64,000 nt of DNA from Sambucus nigra (lineage: Eukaryota > Streptophyta > Magnoliopsida > Dipsacales > Adoxaceae). Shown piece after piece: positions 23,530 through 34,873 of the stretch. The stretch covers positions 479,673,159 through 479,737,158 of the forward strand of contig OX422221.1 of the NCBI GenBank assembly GCA_949130495.1. The letters run 5' to 3'. The position numbers were made by a program, and so were the translations under genes. The notes under the pieces are model-generated. The model saw nothing but the letters and a program-made list of their open reading frames with translations, did not search any database and was not told where the DNA came from. How positions within the stretch are numbered: position 1 is the first letter of the stretch; each line of letters starts with the position of its first letter.

Positions 23530-24937
23530 AATTCGTTCAGATGCCTAGATTGGGTCAGCTCCTCGAGGTGGGATTTAAGAGCCTTGCAATGTTCGGTCTT
23601 ATGTCCCCCCTCTTTATGAAAAGCGCATCTCAGAGCGTTGTTTCTCTTTGAGGGATCTCCTCCAATCTTTCTGGGCCATTTAATAAATGGCTCATCCTTG
23701 ATTTTTGCGAGAATCTTGTAGATTGGTTCTTTGAAGACAGTATTGACTGCTTGAAACTCTTTCGATACCTCATTCTTGCCTCCTTTGTTGGTGCCACTCT
23801 TACCCCCATTCTTTCTTCCTTTTTTCTGATTCTCATCTTTGTCATTGCTTTTGGCAGGATCTTGGTTCGACCGTTTTCTCCAGTGCTGAGGTGAGTCACG
23901 TCCTCCACCTTGGCATACTTCTCTATGCGGTCCATTAGGTCGTCGATGGTCATGGCCTCTTTTTTGGTCACGGACTGGTACAGGAGGGAAGAACTGGGTA
24001 GCCCAATTTTGAAAGAGGCTACTGCCACTTGCTTTTAGTAGTCCTCGACCTCGTTGAATAACTCCCAGTACCTCTTAGCGTGGTCTCGGAGGGTCTCTTG
24101 AGGCATCACTTTCATTGTTAGCAAAGCGTCCATCCTTTTGGGGTGGGAGCTACTAGTAATGAAGCGTGCCGTAAAGAGCTCGGTTATGGACTTAAAGCTT
24201 CTGATGGACCTGTAGGGGAGCCTTTCGAACCATTTATGCGCCACGTCATGCAGGCTTGAGGGAAAAATTCGGCACATCAGTGTGTCTCGATGGTTCCAGA
24301 GGGTCATGGACTGCCTGTACTGCCTGACATGATTAATAGGATCAGTCTTACCATCATACATCTTGAACCTTGGAATAGGAAAGTTCTTGGGGACTTCCTC
24401 TTCTTCTATTTCCCTCGAGAAATTTTATTTCATCTGAGTTTTGAGAGCTCACCTAGCGAGTTCTCGGGCCAATCTGGTACCGTGATGCGCAGGGTATTGG
24501 TCCATCTCCTTTCGAACCAGTCTTCGTATGCCCTCAACTTTCTGGGACTCGCGTCTAGGGCTCATTCCTCGGCTGCAAGACTTGCTCGCCTGAGGGCTAG
24601 GAGTGCATTATGGATGTCTCCTGGTGCCACGATGGATCTCTATATCCATTGTTTCTAACCTTCTCTTGAGGCGAGCATTCTCAGCTTCGTTCCTGTGAGA
24701 AGACTCCCTTTCCTCTCGGAGCCTCGCCACATAAGCATCAATAAATGTGGATATTTGTGTGGAACTTGCTAGTCCTTGTCTTTCTTCTGAGGCTGGCCTT
24801 TCTAGGCGATCCCTCTGATTTAAACGCCGAACTTCAGATATGATCCTGCGAGGGGCAGGTTGTTATTGGATATCTCCTGCATGGGGAGCATTACTACTAT
24901 GAGCAGACATTTCAGACTTCTTTGTTGGTGTGGGCAT
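23530..24937 (-). pseudogene. Tat gag, decayed
   Basis: Probable start ATG at 24937 (MPTPTKKSEMSAHSS), shortly inside the PBS. An Arg/Glu-rich, coiled-coil-like N-terminal part is followed by the retrotransposon gag core (24361-24035): YDGKTDPINHVRQYRQSM, MCRIFPSSLHDVAHKWFERL and ARFITSSSHPKR. The part 24028-23630 carries GLPSSSLLYQSVTKK and DDLMDRIEKYAKVED. A CxFHKxxGHxTEHC-like zinc-binding segment sits near 23640-23600. In-frame stops near 24864, 24612, 24457 and 24035 show it is inactive. Gag would assemble the particle and bind the RNA. Confidence 0.85.
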
Positions 24938-24953
24938 TCTCAGGGAAGATAAA

Positions 24954-24973
24954 CGTTTCCCACAGATGGCGCC
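24954..24973 (-). other. PBS of the Tat element
   Basis: On the minus strand TGGCGCCATCTGTGGG and following bases, three bases inside the 5' LTR. TGGCGCC at the start is a usual plant gypsy PBS form. I do not name the tRNA because I cannot check the match. Confidence 0.75.
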
Positions 24974-24976
24974 AAT

Positions 24977-25394
24977 TGTGGTGACAATTATTATTCAACA
25001 CAAATAGATAAAAGAAGCGCAATCACCAAGAAAAATAGAAAACGTAAATGCCAATCACACAATAAAAGATATACGTGGTTCAGCAAGAATGCCTACGTCC
25101 ACAGTGGTGCAGTCAGTATTATTTTTATTTACTCTGGGGAGTGTTTTCAGAGAATACAGTGCGTGTTCTTTGCCCCAAGCTTGGGGTTGATTATATACAC
25201 GTTTATTTTCAGGAAGTGGGGGTGTTGGACTCCCCCACGTTTTCCATCTTCTCCTGGAATACCTCTCAACGAGAACATGGGAGAAGACTTAGTCATATTC
25301 AAAATTAATTATTAAGAAATGAGGGGTTTGGTCTTTGGGCCGCTTTAACTGGGCTACTCGTCCAGGACCGTCATTCTAATTCTGGGTACCCACA
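24977..25394 (-). repeat. 5' LTR of the Tat element (418 bp)
   Basis: Direct repeat partner of 11756-12173. It ends next to the PBS on its left and CTTTC (candidate TSD) on its right. Confidence 0.92.
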
Positions 25395-26740
25395 CTTTCA
25401 CACTATTTGAGTATTAACTTTTATTTTAATTTTAATTATTCTTCACATTTCATTAATTTACTAAACATGGAAATCTTGAAAATGTGTAAATAACTGGTGA
25501 GGCTTAACATACAAACTCTCTAACACACATATGTTTCACTTAGTATCTACATACAAATAGATTTGAGTTTAACTTCCCAAATATCACTCAAAACTATTCT
25601 AGGTAAAAAAGACACATTATCCAAATGTACTTCTCACTTTGAATGATTTAAGTAATAATAGATTCATGTTATTGTAAATGACATAAATATGTAAATACCT
25701 TCATTACAAAGATAATAAATGATAATATTTATTTGGACTCAATATGTAAATAACTTCATCAGAAAGATGATAAATGACCACATGGAATATTAATTATCAT
25801 TTATTAAAAATAATATTTCGAGAAACCATTAAATAATTGATTTGAGGATTATCTTTAGGAGATCTCTATTATTTTCAAAGATATAAATACATAAATTTTA
25901 ATTATGAATTTTCACAATTATTTGAGGTCGACTAGATAAAGAGCTCAATTTGGAAAGGAAACTGAAAAGACAAAGAGTTCCTGATCCATCACCCAAATTA
26001 CTCTCTCATATATTATGTATGGAATTTGATCATTTTCTCATGAGTTCTAACTAATGCATAATGTTTTAGTTTATTATGATATTTTCATTTTTCCTCTACA
26101 TTATTCTTTAACTTGAAAGTTCCCTACCATTGATTATTTTTACTCTTAAATCTTGTTTGGTTTTCTTGGAGTAAATTACTTTTTATCTAAGTAAAAAAGT
26201 AATATAGTTTAAAGATACTCATTTATTCTAATTATATATTATTTTCATATAAAATGGTTATATAATCAAAATAACCAAGAAAAAAATTAGAATTTATTAT
26301 TTTGATCAAGTAACCTACTTGTTTACATAAATACAAACGACCATTCATTTTTTACTTTGTATGGAAGTTTTAATAAATTATATATTTATATTAGTTCCAA
26401 AAAAGTTAAAGTAATATGGTCAAAAGTAGCTTCTAATAGTTAGAGTAAGGAGAGCTCTAGTTGTACTACTTTTTGAAATATTATTGGTAACTCAAACCAA
26501 GTTTAATAGTGTGACAAACATACTAAAATAAGTTATTTATTAATATTTTGACCCATCCTGTGTTAAAATTTTAACACCGGTAACCTTTTATTGTAAAGTA
26601 TAGTGATCAAGATCCTATGTTACTAGATTTTGACCCTATATTTATGTGAAAATAAGTGCATTCAATATTATTTAAAAAATACAAAAAGTTGGGGTTGACG
26701 CTTAACAAGAATTCGACTCGCCCTTGCATGTGCATATGTT

Positions 26741-26784
<44 letters not shown>

Positions 26785-27100
26785 GTACATTCTTCTATCA
26801 AGGTTTCTTTTTTATGATTCTTTGTTGCAGTTATGTTTATTTCTATGTGTGGTTAAAATTTACTTTTCAAACTAGGTTCCCAATTAGGTATTTTCACCCC
26901 ATTTTGGGGGGTTTCGATTTTATCCATGTTGTTGCAATTTAGGTTTCAAAAAGGAGTTTTTTTGTTATTGTTTAGTTCCGATTTAGTTTTAAAGAAAGAA
27001 ATGAACACTGAAAAACTAAATAGATGCTTTCTTACAGAAAATGATTTTGAATTTATTAATATCATATATAAACAATAATTAGAACCTGCATAATAATCTG
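25395..27100. other. AT-rich DNA without recognised features
   Basis: This continues the DNA that was left of 11755 before the Tat insertion. It holds AT-rich runs and short random frames only. Confidence 0.6.
26744..26781. repeat. (TA)n microsatellite
   Basis: About 19 uninterrupted TA units. Confidence 0.98.
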
Positions 27101-27104
27101 CTAT

Positions 27105-28117
27105 CTATATGAAACTCACAGGGATAAGAAATGCAGAATTTTATATTGAGGCAAATGTTAAATGCTCTGACCATAAGATGGTTTTCCCCACACTTGTGAT
27201 CTATGGAATCAATGGTAAACGTATCACGGGATACAATAATAAGACTTGCAAAGGCATCACTTCAATATGCAAGCCACTCGTGAACCAATAATGTAGACTC
27301 TCCATAGTCATGGACTAAAACGAAACAAACCCTTAATATTTTATCTCTTTTTTCAAACCCTTAAATGATATACATGGCGACTTATTTCACTAAATAAGTG
27401 GCGGTTAAATTCGGTTAAGACCAATCCCAACAATCACTAACTATTGGAAACTAAAAAACCAAATTAAGTGAATAGTTGACTATTCAGGAAAATAAAATAA
27501 AAATGGAATTAAATAATGGGCTAGAAAAATGAGAAAGAAAAAAACAATAATGGACACTGAAATAATTTAAAGGCTCGATAAAATTTTGCACAAAAAATTA
27601 TAATTAGTCAAGAAAATCCCCAAATCCTAAAGACCAAGGCCCACAAGCACAAGCATGGGTCGAGCTGAGCCGAGCCGAGCCGAGCCGAACCGGATTGGGT
27701 CGGGTGGGCTGCAGCGGCATGCTTAAGGGGTTGGAAGTCAACCCAATATCATGGAAGGCTTCCCTCCTTTAAAGAGTTGGGATACCCTAAGAGCACCAAT
27801 CCTCTAAGAAAAAATGGATTATATTATACTACACCCATTTTTCATATTCTCCCCATGTGGGACAAGAACTTTATCCTTCACACTTCAACCAAGTTCCATG
27901 TTCAAGTAGATAATTTGAGCCACAATTTCTATTTAATTAATTTCTATTTTTTATATATGTGAATATATCACGTTATGCTACTCGCGGAGAGGAACGCGTT
28001 ACCCCTTCGAGTCGTCTCCAAATACGTGTGGGTTCCACATTAAATTGTCCCTAAAATTGACAAAAATCTATTTTTTTCAACATAACTAAAATCGATAAAA
28101 TTCCATAAATTCCAACA
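27105..28117 (-). repeat. 3' LTR of second copia element (left edge uncertain)
   Basis: The right edge ..TTCCAACA (minus TGTTGGAATTTATGG) is firm because a polypurine tract abuts it. The left edge is a guess, since the partner LTR is missing. The stretch includes a (GAGCC)n run and CCCATGTGGGACAAGAAC, a stretch of the kind seen in plant copia LTRs. Confidence 0.55.
27661..27692. repeat. (GAGCC)n pentanucleotide run
   Basis: CGAGCTGAGCCGAGCCGAGC and onward, about six units, the most GC-rich spot of this region. Confidence 0.9.
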
Positions 28118-28130
28118 ATCCCGCACATGA
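28118..28130 (-). other. Polypurine tract of second copia element
   Basis: On the minus strand TTCATGTGCGGGATTG leads straight into the LTR start TGTTGGAA. It is a weak tract compared with the usual GGGGGAGATTG and probably mutated. Confidence 0.55.
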
Positions 28131-28753
28131 ATGAAAATTGGCTGGATCAACATAAAAGACTATGCAGACACTAAGAGAGTTCTTTAAAAAAATCCCTATA
28201 TCGGGAAAGATAGCTTTTGGCCTTAAAATCTCCCCTACTGAGAGACTATTGAATTTACCTATTGATCAGTGAACACAATGTCTTGAACTGTTCAGTATTT
28301 TGTGTAAATTAAGTCAATACACCTCACACGCTAATTTTTTAAACAAATTTTTTTCTTTCGGTTATGTTTATTTTGTCCCTAAACAATTCCTGCTTTCATG
28401 TGTGGTTTAAAGAATTTCAACCTTTTGAATTTCTCACAAAAGCATACCTTTCGCAGTCACATATGTGATTTATAATTAAGAGTATCCTACAATACCCCAA
28501 TTTCAATTTTCAAAGCGTAGGAGTCATTAAAACCCAAGCTTATCCTTACTTTGTAGGGATCACTGTTTTATTATAGGAATAGGTAAGAGTTTGAAACTCA
28601 TCAATGTGCTTTTCAAAGAGTCGGTCACAATTCAGTTGTCCCTTTGAACTTAGATATTGGGATCTCCAGTCAGCTAGGTAGGATTTCCATCAGACAAATT
28701 TTTATTTTGTAGCCTTTGATACCATTCCCCTCGATAAATTATACACTTTCTCT

Positions 28754-30243
28754 CTATTTAACCCTTTGGTTAAAGGGATCCACTATATTGTCATTGGACT
28801 TAATATAATAAATTAAAAGTATTCCATTAGAGAAAAGTTGTTCATCGGTATCATTTCTTAGACATATATGTCGAGACTCACCATTATACATATTAGTTTG
28901 TGCTCTGTTATTTGTCGATTGAGTATCGCAATGTATGAAAATTGTAGGCATAGGTTTTTAGAATATCCTCTAGAAAGTTTAGAATCCATTCTTCTCCAGC
29001 TTTATCAAAAGCGATAAATTCAGAATCCTTAGTTGACCTAGCACTACAAGTATATTTTGGTGATTTTCAAGACATCGCAACACTACCAAGTGTAAATACA
29101 TATCCACTAGTGGATTTAGAATCCTTTGAATAATATATCCAATTATCATTAATATATCCTTCAAGTAAAGATGCATATCTAGTGTAGTGTAATCCATTAT
29201 CAAGACTATATCTAAGATATCTAAGAAACCTTATTATGGCTTTTCAATGGTCTTCACTTTGATTACTTTTATACCAACTCAATTTTTGAACTAAGTAAGC
29301 AGTATCTAGATGCAGTTCATGACAAACATTAAACTGCCTATGAAACGAGACTATTCCAAATGAGATATATCGTTTACAATATTATTATATAAATGAAGAT
29401 TTCGGTCAGTCGGTTGTTTAGAGATGTCATCACTACCTTTATCTAACTTATCAACTATATTCCAATATAATGAGATTGATAGAGGACAAGTCCTTCCGAT
29501 GTTTTAGAATTTTTAATTCCTAATATAACATCAACAATAACTATATCTTTCATATAAAATTTAGTGTACAAGATTTTCTTAGTATACGTAATGATATCTT
29601 TATTATTTCCAATAATAAGCATATCATCTACATAGAGACAAACAATAACATAGTCGTTTGTATTTTTTTTAATGTAAGCACATTTATCATACTCATTTAT
29701 TTTAAATCTATTTGACATCATTACATCGTCAAATTTCTCATGACACTGTTTAGGTGCTTGTTTTAATTCGTAAAGGGATTTAACAAGATTACACACTTTT
29801 GTTTCTTTTCCTAGAACTTTAAACCCTTATAGTTTTTCCATGTATATATATTCATTTAATTCTCCATTTAAGAAGATAGTTTTTACAACCATTTGATGTA
29901 TCTCATAATTATGTACTGCTACAATAACCATTAATGTTCAAATGGATGTTATTCTCATAACCGGTGAGTGAGTGTTAAAGTAATCCAATCCTTCTTTTTG
30001 TTAATAGCCTTTAGCTACAGGTCTAGCTTTATATTTATCAATTTTTCCATCAAATTTTAATTTTCTCATGAATATCCACTTGAATGCAAGAGTTTTAGTA
30101 TCTGGTGGAAGGTCAACCGATTCCCATGTATGGTTTTGCATGATGGATTCAATTTCACTATTGACAGCCTCCTTTCCAAAAGGGCTTTTGGAGTTGACAT
30201 CGCTTCTGTGAAATTTCTAGGAACACGTTCTAACATATTTGTT
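28754..30243 (-). pseudogene. copia RT and RNase H, decayed (Angela/Tork-like)
   Basis: RT: VPRNFTEAMSTPKALLE at the right edge (30240-30190), then HTWES-like, FKWIFMRKLKFDG, and the open stretch 29455-29796 with LVKSLYELKQAPKQCHEK and CLYVDDMLIIGNNKD. The YVDD box is intact. RNase H at 29260-28754 includes STNNRAQTNMYNGESRHICL and IYYIKSNDNIVDPF near the end. There are many stops and frame changes. The right side is cut at 30243 by the Sirevirus LTR, so integrase, protease, gag and 5' LTR are missing. The lineage name is tentative. Confidence 0.85.
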
Positions 30244-31351
30244 TGAAATTTCTAGGTTATATGGCTTAAAACCAAATTCGCAAAATACACTCCGAGAATT
30301 AAATTCACAACGCAAGATAAAAATATAATTAGGCCAATAGGATGATACTTTCAAAATTTTAGTCTTAGTAACTGAACCCTATATGAGCATGCATGATTTG
30401 GTACGTAAATAGAAAGTACACAACCACAATGTCGCAATGTACGATCAAAACCCAAAGAGGAAAAACCATGGACGGCCATGCCTAGATAAAATCCACTATG
30501 AATATAGTTTTACAATAAGACACAGAAGACTTATAGACTTAAGACTATAAGACCCGTTGATGCCCTGTTCAACACCTCCATCTGTAGTATGTGTATATAT
30601 AACACGTTGCACGACACCTCATGTATATCGGTATCCATGAAATCAAAAAACCATTTCCAACCCGTGCGGAGATCCACCACACACATTTAGTGATGAATGT
30701 ATCAGAAGATGATTATAGGTTTTAGTTCTTTAAAAATAACCCAAAAAGATCACTTATATGTTGGTGATATTTTATTGAGAGAATTTTTTCTTTCCTTGAA
30801 AATTCAAAGTGGATGGCTTCCTGTTTTTCCCATTCCCCTTTTCATTTCAAAAGTGGAAGTAGTGGACAAGGAAAGTTGTGTAGAAAACTGCTCAAATGAC
30901 TGAATTTTTCAAAAACTACAGCGGTAATTCGAACGACATACTGGTCTCGTTCAAAGAACATTGCTAAATGTCATTTGAACAATATGGGAACGTGGTTTAA
31001 AACGATAATTCATCCAAGAACTTCAATGGATCTCGTTCATAGTCGTTTGAACCAACTCGTTCGAATGAAGTAATTAGAATGACCTACATAATTTATGAAA
31101 AATAAAATGAAGTTTCGAAAATAGCAGGAAGCCCATAAAATGTGTCTCCAAAAACCTTTAAAAATCGGGTCATATACCTCGGGAAAAATGAACGTTCAGA
31201 TTATTGATGTGAAGTCTCCAGTACAAAGAAATCCTGGATTCTTAATTTCTTTAACGTGGAGAATAATATGACACGTAATGACCTTAATTTTTTTTTCCAA
31301 CAGAAATAACCAATACTATAAATTGACTCAATTTGAAACTTTGTCCTTACA
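30244..31351 (-). repeat. 3' LTR of Sirevirus element (1108 bp)
   Basis: TGAAATTTC...CCTTACA. The stretch 30420-30570 (TGTACGATCAAAACCCAAAG, GGACGGCCATGCCTAGAT) is clearly related to 39860-39960 in the gag-only element LTR. It interrupts the copia RT reading frame on its left. It contains a TCGTTCGAACGA-like cluster at 30919-31085. Confidence 0.75.
30919..31085. repeat. TTCGAACGA-type palindrome cluster in Sirevirus LTR
   Basis: Degenerate copies such as ATTCGAACGAC, CTCGTTCAAAG, CATTTGAACAA and CTCGTTCGAATGAAG are spread over about 165 bp. Confidence 0.7.
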
Positions 31352-31366
31352 AATCTCCCCCTTTGG
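31352..31366 (-). other. Polypurine tract of Sirevirus element
   Basis: On the minus strand CAAAGGGGGAGATT directly precedes the LTR start TGTAAGG. A second similar tract (CTCCCCTTTTTT) lies at 31617-31628. Confidence 0.75.
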
Positions 31367-32149
31367 CTATTTCAAGACTACATATAAATACTCAAAATTT
31401 GATAAGATAGGCCATCAAGCTGATCCTAATTCCCATCCCCAAAACTAAAAAAAAAGGACAAACTCTACTAATAACCTAGTTTCTTAAAGCTCTTTGTTAG
31501 CAAGAATCTAGAAAATAAATAAATCGCCTACACACATGAGACAACAAACACCTAAACGCATATGGGGAAAATACGATATAAATGAACAGTTAAAAGTTCA
31601 TCATCCTAAACATGTTCTCCCCTTTTTTGTCTAGCAAAGACAAATAGATAGAACAATACCTTCAATGTTAGTGAAGAAATCATGAAGCTCAATATAGATA
31701 AAATTAGACACGAATAAGAGTGTAACACAACCACCATAGCACAATAGAGAATGTAAATCACCCAATATATCAAAATATGATAAGGATAAACTTAAGATGA
31801 TTAACATTATGAATCCATCTAAAACAAATATGCCATAAATAATTATCCAAAGATAAATGCGGATAAAGTAAATAGAATACAATTTTTAGTACACATGAGA
31901 GTAAAGGAAATGAAACTAGATTGCTCTCTCATACAAGTTCATAAAATGGAAACGAATAAAAAAAAGAGTCATTACATCGAATCATTTAGTGGATCATCTA
32001 GAGTGTTGTCACTAAGAGATGATCTGGTACCCGAAGGTCCTAAACCACATCACATCTTAGCATGCCGAAGATCCTCAAAGTTCTGCATCATAAGAGAATA
32101 TAGACTTGCTTGAGCCTCCTCTCTGTGAGAATGGGACTTATTTTCTCTC
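31367..32149 (-). other. Sirevirus 3' interior, non-coding
   Basis: No convincing ORF. One 83-codon frame (31631-31882) is hydrophobic but lacks homology I recognise, and it lies in AT-rich DNA. It contains a second PPT-like tract. Confidence 0.5.
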
Positions 32150-33010
32150 TCTCTATCTCTCTTTATGGAGGCAATAAACTCCTGCATCATAGCCTTATCC
32201 TGATGCCTCTCCTCTTACATTTACTTAACCTATAAACACATCAACCTAAGATGCTACGACTCGAAAAGAGGATGATGATGAGAAGTAAAGGGTCTGGAAT
32301 GAGAGTGTATGGATGAAGCTACAAAATGAGATGACGTAAAATGGGATAAAGTGTGTTGAGGAGTTCCTCTAGGAAGATGACCTCGATATCGACCAATAAA
32401 TTAAGTGTCGATAGTCTAATAACGGGTCGCAGGTATGTCTGTAGGGAGAATAGGGCAACCAAAGTCAAGACAATGCTTAATGATTAAAACAATAAAAGGT
32501 AAGGTATGTCTAACAGATGAATTAGTGGAAATTCAAATAGCTCTAAGAATACTAAAAATATGAGCTGTAAGATCAAGCCTCAATGTTGATAGCATACAAT
32601 AGATGCAAATGATCATGTTTAATCTGAGTATGATTTGCACGTGGAATGAGACACGCACAAATGATCCAATTAAGGATCATACATTCAGCCTTAAGGTTCC
32701 GATGATGTAAAATGGAAGTTCTTCTTGGATCTAACAACTCAAAGACTGTTTCATAAATGAGTTGAAGTTCAAGTTCAAGTCTCACATAAACGGACCAAGG
32801 GAAGGTATGTTGGCCACTCAGGTCAAACTAGATAAGCCTTAAATGGAACTGGCGGTGGTTACGACTTCCTTACCAGGAAACTTAGATACTAGGCCTCTCT
32901 CACTAAGGAAGTCAAAGATTGGGGAAAATTATGTCTTCCTTCAAGGAGTGTTCCTTGTCGGACTAACCCACACCCTTTGGATGTCTACTACAAGGCATAA
33001 GGTAAGATGG
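32150..33010 (-). pseudogene. Extra ORF of Sirevirus (Transposase_32-like), decayed
   Basis: From about 33010 leftwards in broken frames: FDFLSERGLVSKFPGKEVV, then the open stretch 32573-32785 (FELLDPRRTSILHHRNLKAE, MILNWIICACLIPRANHTQI) and FGCPILPTDIPAT. This resembles the 'putative plant transposon protein' (Transposase_32) domain in extra ORFs of plant LTR elements. It lies in sense after pol and before the 3' LTR, the place of the env-like ORF in Sireviruses. No membrane or signal segments are visible. Assignment is from memory of the family pattern. Confidence 0.45.
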
Positions 33011-34870
33011 AAAAATTTCTAGACCTTATCCAAATAACACAAACCAAACCACCATAACACCAAAACCACCACCACCACCAACAACAACAAACATTTCCTA
33101 TACTCCATCAGAACAACGCAAATATAAATGTAAAGAGAAGAAAGGTAAATGAATAAATAAATTAGATGAGATTTTTTACAAAAAAATAAATTTGGAGTTG
33201 AAATCAATGTCAAGAAGAATCATGAAGTGTCATTTAATCGGGGCAACAAAATAAAAGATATTTTCTTGAAGAAAATATCTATAATATATACATATAGGCC
33301 CAAAGATATAAATAATGTTGAGTTTTCATATGAAATGTGTTATGATTGAACAAAAATTTCAACTAAAAAATGTTGCATGTTAAGAAAATACACCCAAAAC
33401 ATATGAACTCAAACCAAAAGAAGGATATTAATAGTGTAAGATATGGAATAAGGGAATAACTTAAGATTAACTTCCAAGAACCAAATAAATTGTTAGGTGA
33501 AATGTAGAATAGTCTTATGGAGATGTGGGTTTGATATATGTGTAGATGGAAGATAGAGGATTGAGAAGGTAGAGAGAGTGGGAGGTAGGGTTTGAAGGGG
33601 CGGGAGATTTTATGGGAGAGTAAAACGTTTTTTTTTACTAAGAGAGATAGGGAAAATGTAAAAATGAAATGGATGGAAAAAAATAGCCAACCGACTTGAT
33701 AAAAGATCGGTCATTGGTACGACTAGACATCTCGTTCGAACGATATCGTTTGAACTACATTTTCATGATCTTTCGAACGAGATTACAGGGCAGGCTAAGG
33801 ACAATTTCGTTCGAATATCGTTCAACAAAAAATCAAACGAGATTTCAAAGCCTCCTAAATCAATAAGAAAGGAACAATATAGAAAATATAATGACCCAAA
33901 AGGTTATGAACGCAAAAAAAATTGTTTTAAAGTTGTCCTAGTAACTGTTGAAAATATTCGGACCATTAAAATGGAATGAATGGGTGTAAACAATATGAGT
34001 AAGAGCATTGCCTAAGACAATGTACTAGTGCAATATTCTAAATAATATTTCTACACGATAAGCACTCACATCTACCTTGTGACGAATAAGGGTAATTCTA
34101 ATGGAGTCAAATCACATAAACAAAATGCCTAGAATGATTCTATTGTCAATAATATCACTTAAAATGCAATATGATGACCTATCCTACAAACCAATTAATC
34201 TTTGACTTATGTCTCCCTTCAATGCATATATTGCTCAATTTTACACAATATCGTGTATATTACACATTGGCTTTAATAGTTTTGATTCTTTGTACCATGT
34301 GTTCTTTTAGGCTCTTTTCCATTAATGTCTTTTCATGCAAAAGAGTTTGCTTTTTTTACATCCCGGTTCCATTGCTTAACATTTTCATACAATACTTAAA
34401 AATGAGCAATGGTTCTTATATGCACAATTTATATTTCTATCGCTTATAAGATTAGGTGACCAAATTGATAAGATAACACCTTTTTTCACCTAAAAATGTA
34501 AATCGAGATTAACATCCTACATATTCAGTGACAAGTGTGTGCGTGAAAGGTAATGATATGAGGCCAACATAGAAAAAATATTATAAACGTGCATCAAAGC
34601 GTCATATCAACGCATAAAGCGCACAAGTGAGACGAAATCAGGACTAGGTAATCATCAAAAGACACATGAACATGTAATGATATTGTGACTCGAATATCTC
34701 ATACACATATCCCATATAGATAAAGTTAAAGATTTAATATATGAAAACTTTTACACATGTAAGAAAAATGAAAATATCTTTGGAATATTTTAATGTGTGT
34801 AAAAATATAATCTAGTTCATAGGGAAAATGATAAACATGAGGCTCACCCTAAACTAGATAAATGACTCTG
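33011..34870 (-). other. Sirevirus interior between extra ORF and pol, non-coding
   Basis: Includes an (ACC/AAC)n-like stretch at about 33049-33092 and a TCGTTCGAACGA-type cluster at 33720-33845. No domain recognised. Confidence 0.5.
33720..33845. repeat. TCGTTCGAACGA-type cluster in Sirevirus interior
   Basis: CTCGTTCGAACGATATCG, CTTTCGAACGAGATT, TTTCGTTCGAATATCG and CAAACGAGATTTC within about 125 bp, outside any LTR I can define. Confidence 0.75.
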
Positions 34871-34873
34871 AAC

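Larger units (their letters stand above)
11756..25394 (-). mobile_element. Complete Tat-lineage Ty3/gypsy element with antisense gene and nested solo LTR
   Basis: Minus-strand element bounded by direct 418-bp repeats (11756-12173 and 24977-25394), both TGTGGTGAC...GTACCCACA. The flanking 5-mers CTTTA and CTTTC look like a TSD with one mismatch. From the right: 5' LTR, PBS, gag, protease, RT, RNase H, a second RNase H, integrase, then a spliced gene on the opposite strand, then the 3' LTR. The order PR-RT-RH-INT gives Ty3/gypsy; the second RNase H and the antisense gene are hallmarks of Tat. Without the nested 2.9-kb solo LTR it is about 10.7 kb. I count about 24 differences between the LTRs (about 94% identity). 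No clear polypurine tract is seen next to the 3' LTR. Confidence 0.88.

Noticed and set aside
11756..25394. Host gene interpretation of the coiled-coil ORFs at 12.6-15.7 kb
   Set aside because: They lie strictly between integrase and 3' LTR of one element bounded by LTRs and a TSD, so they are element cargo rather than a host locus.
27105..28117. Host promoter or gene near the (GAGCC)n run
   Set aside because: The stretch abuts a copia polypurine tract and the start TGTTGGAA, so it is LTR sequence; no coding frame follows.
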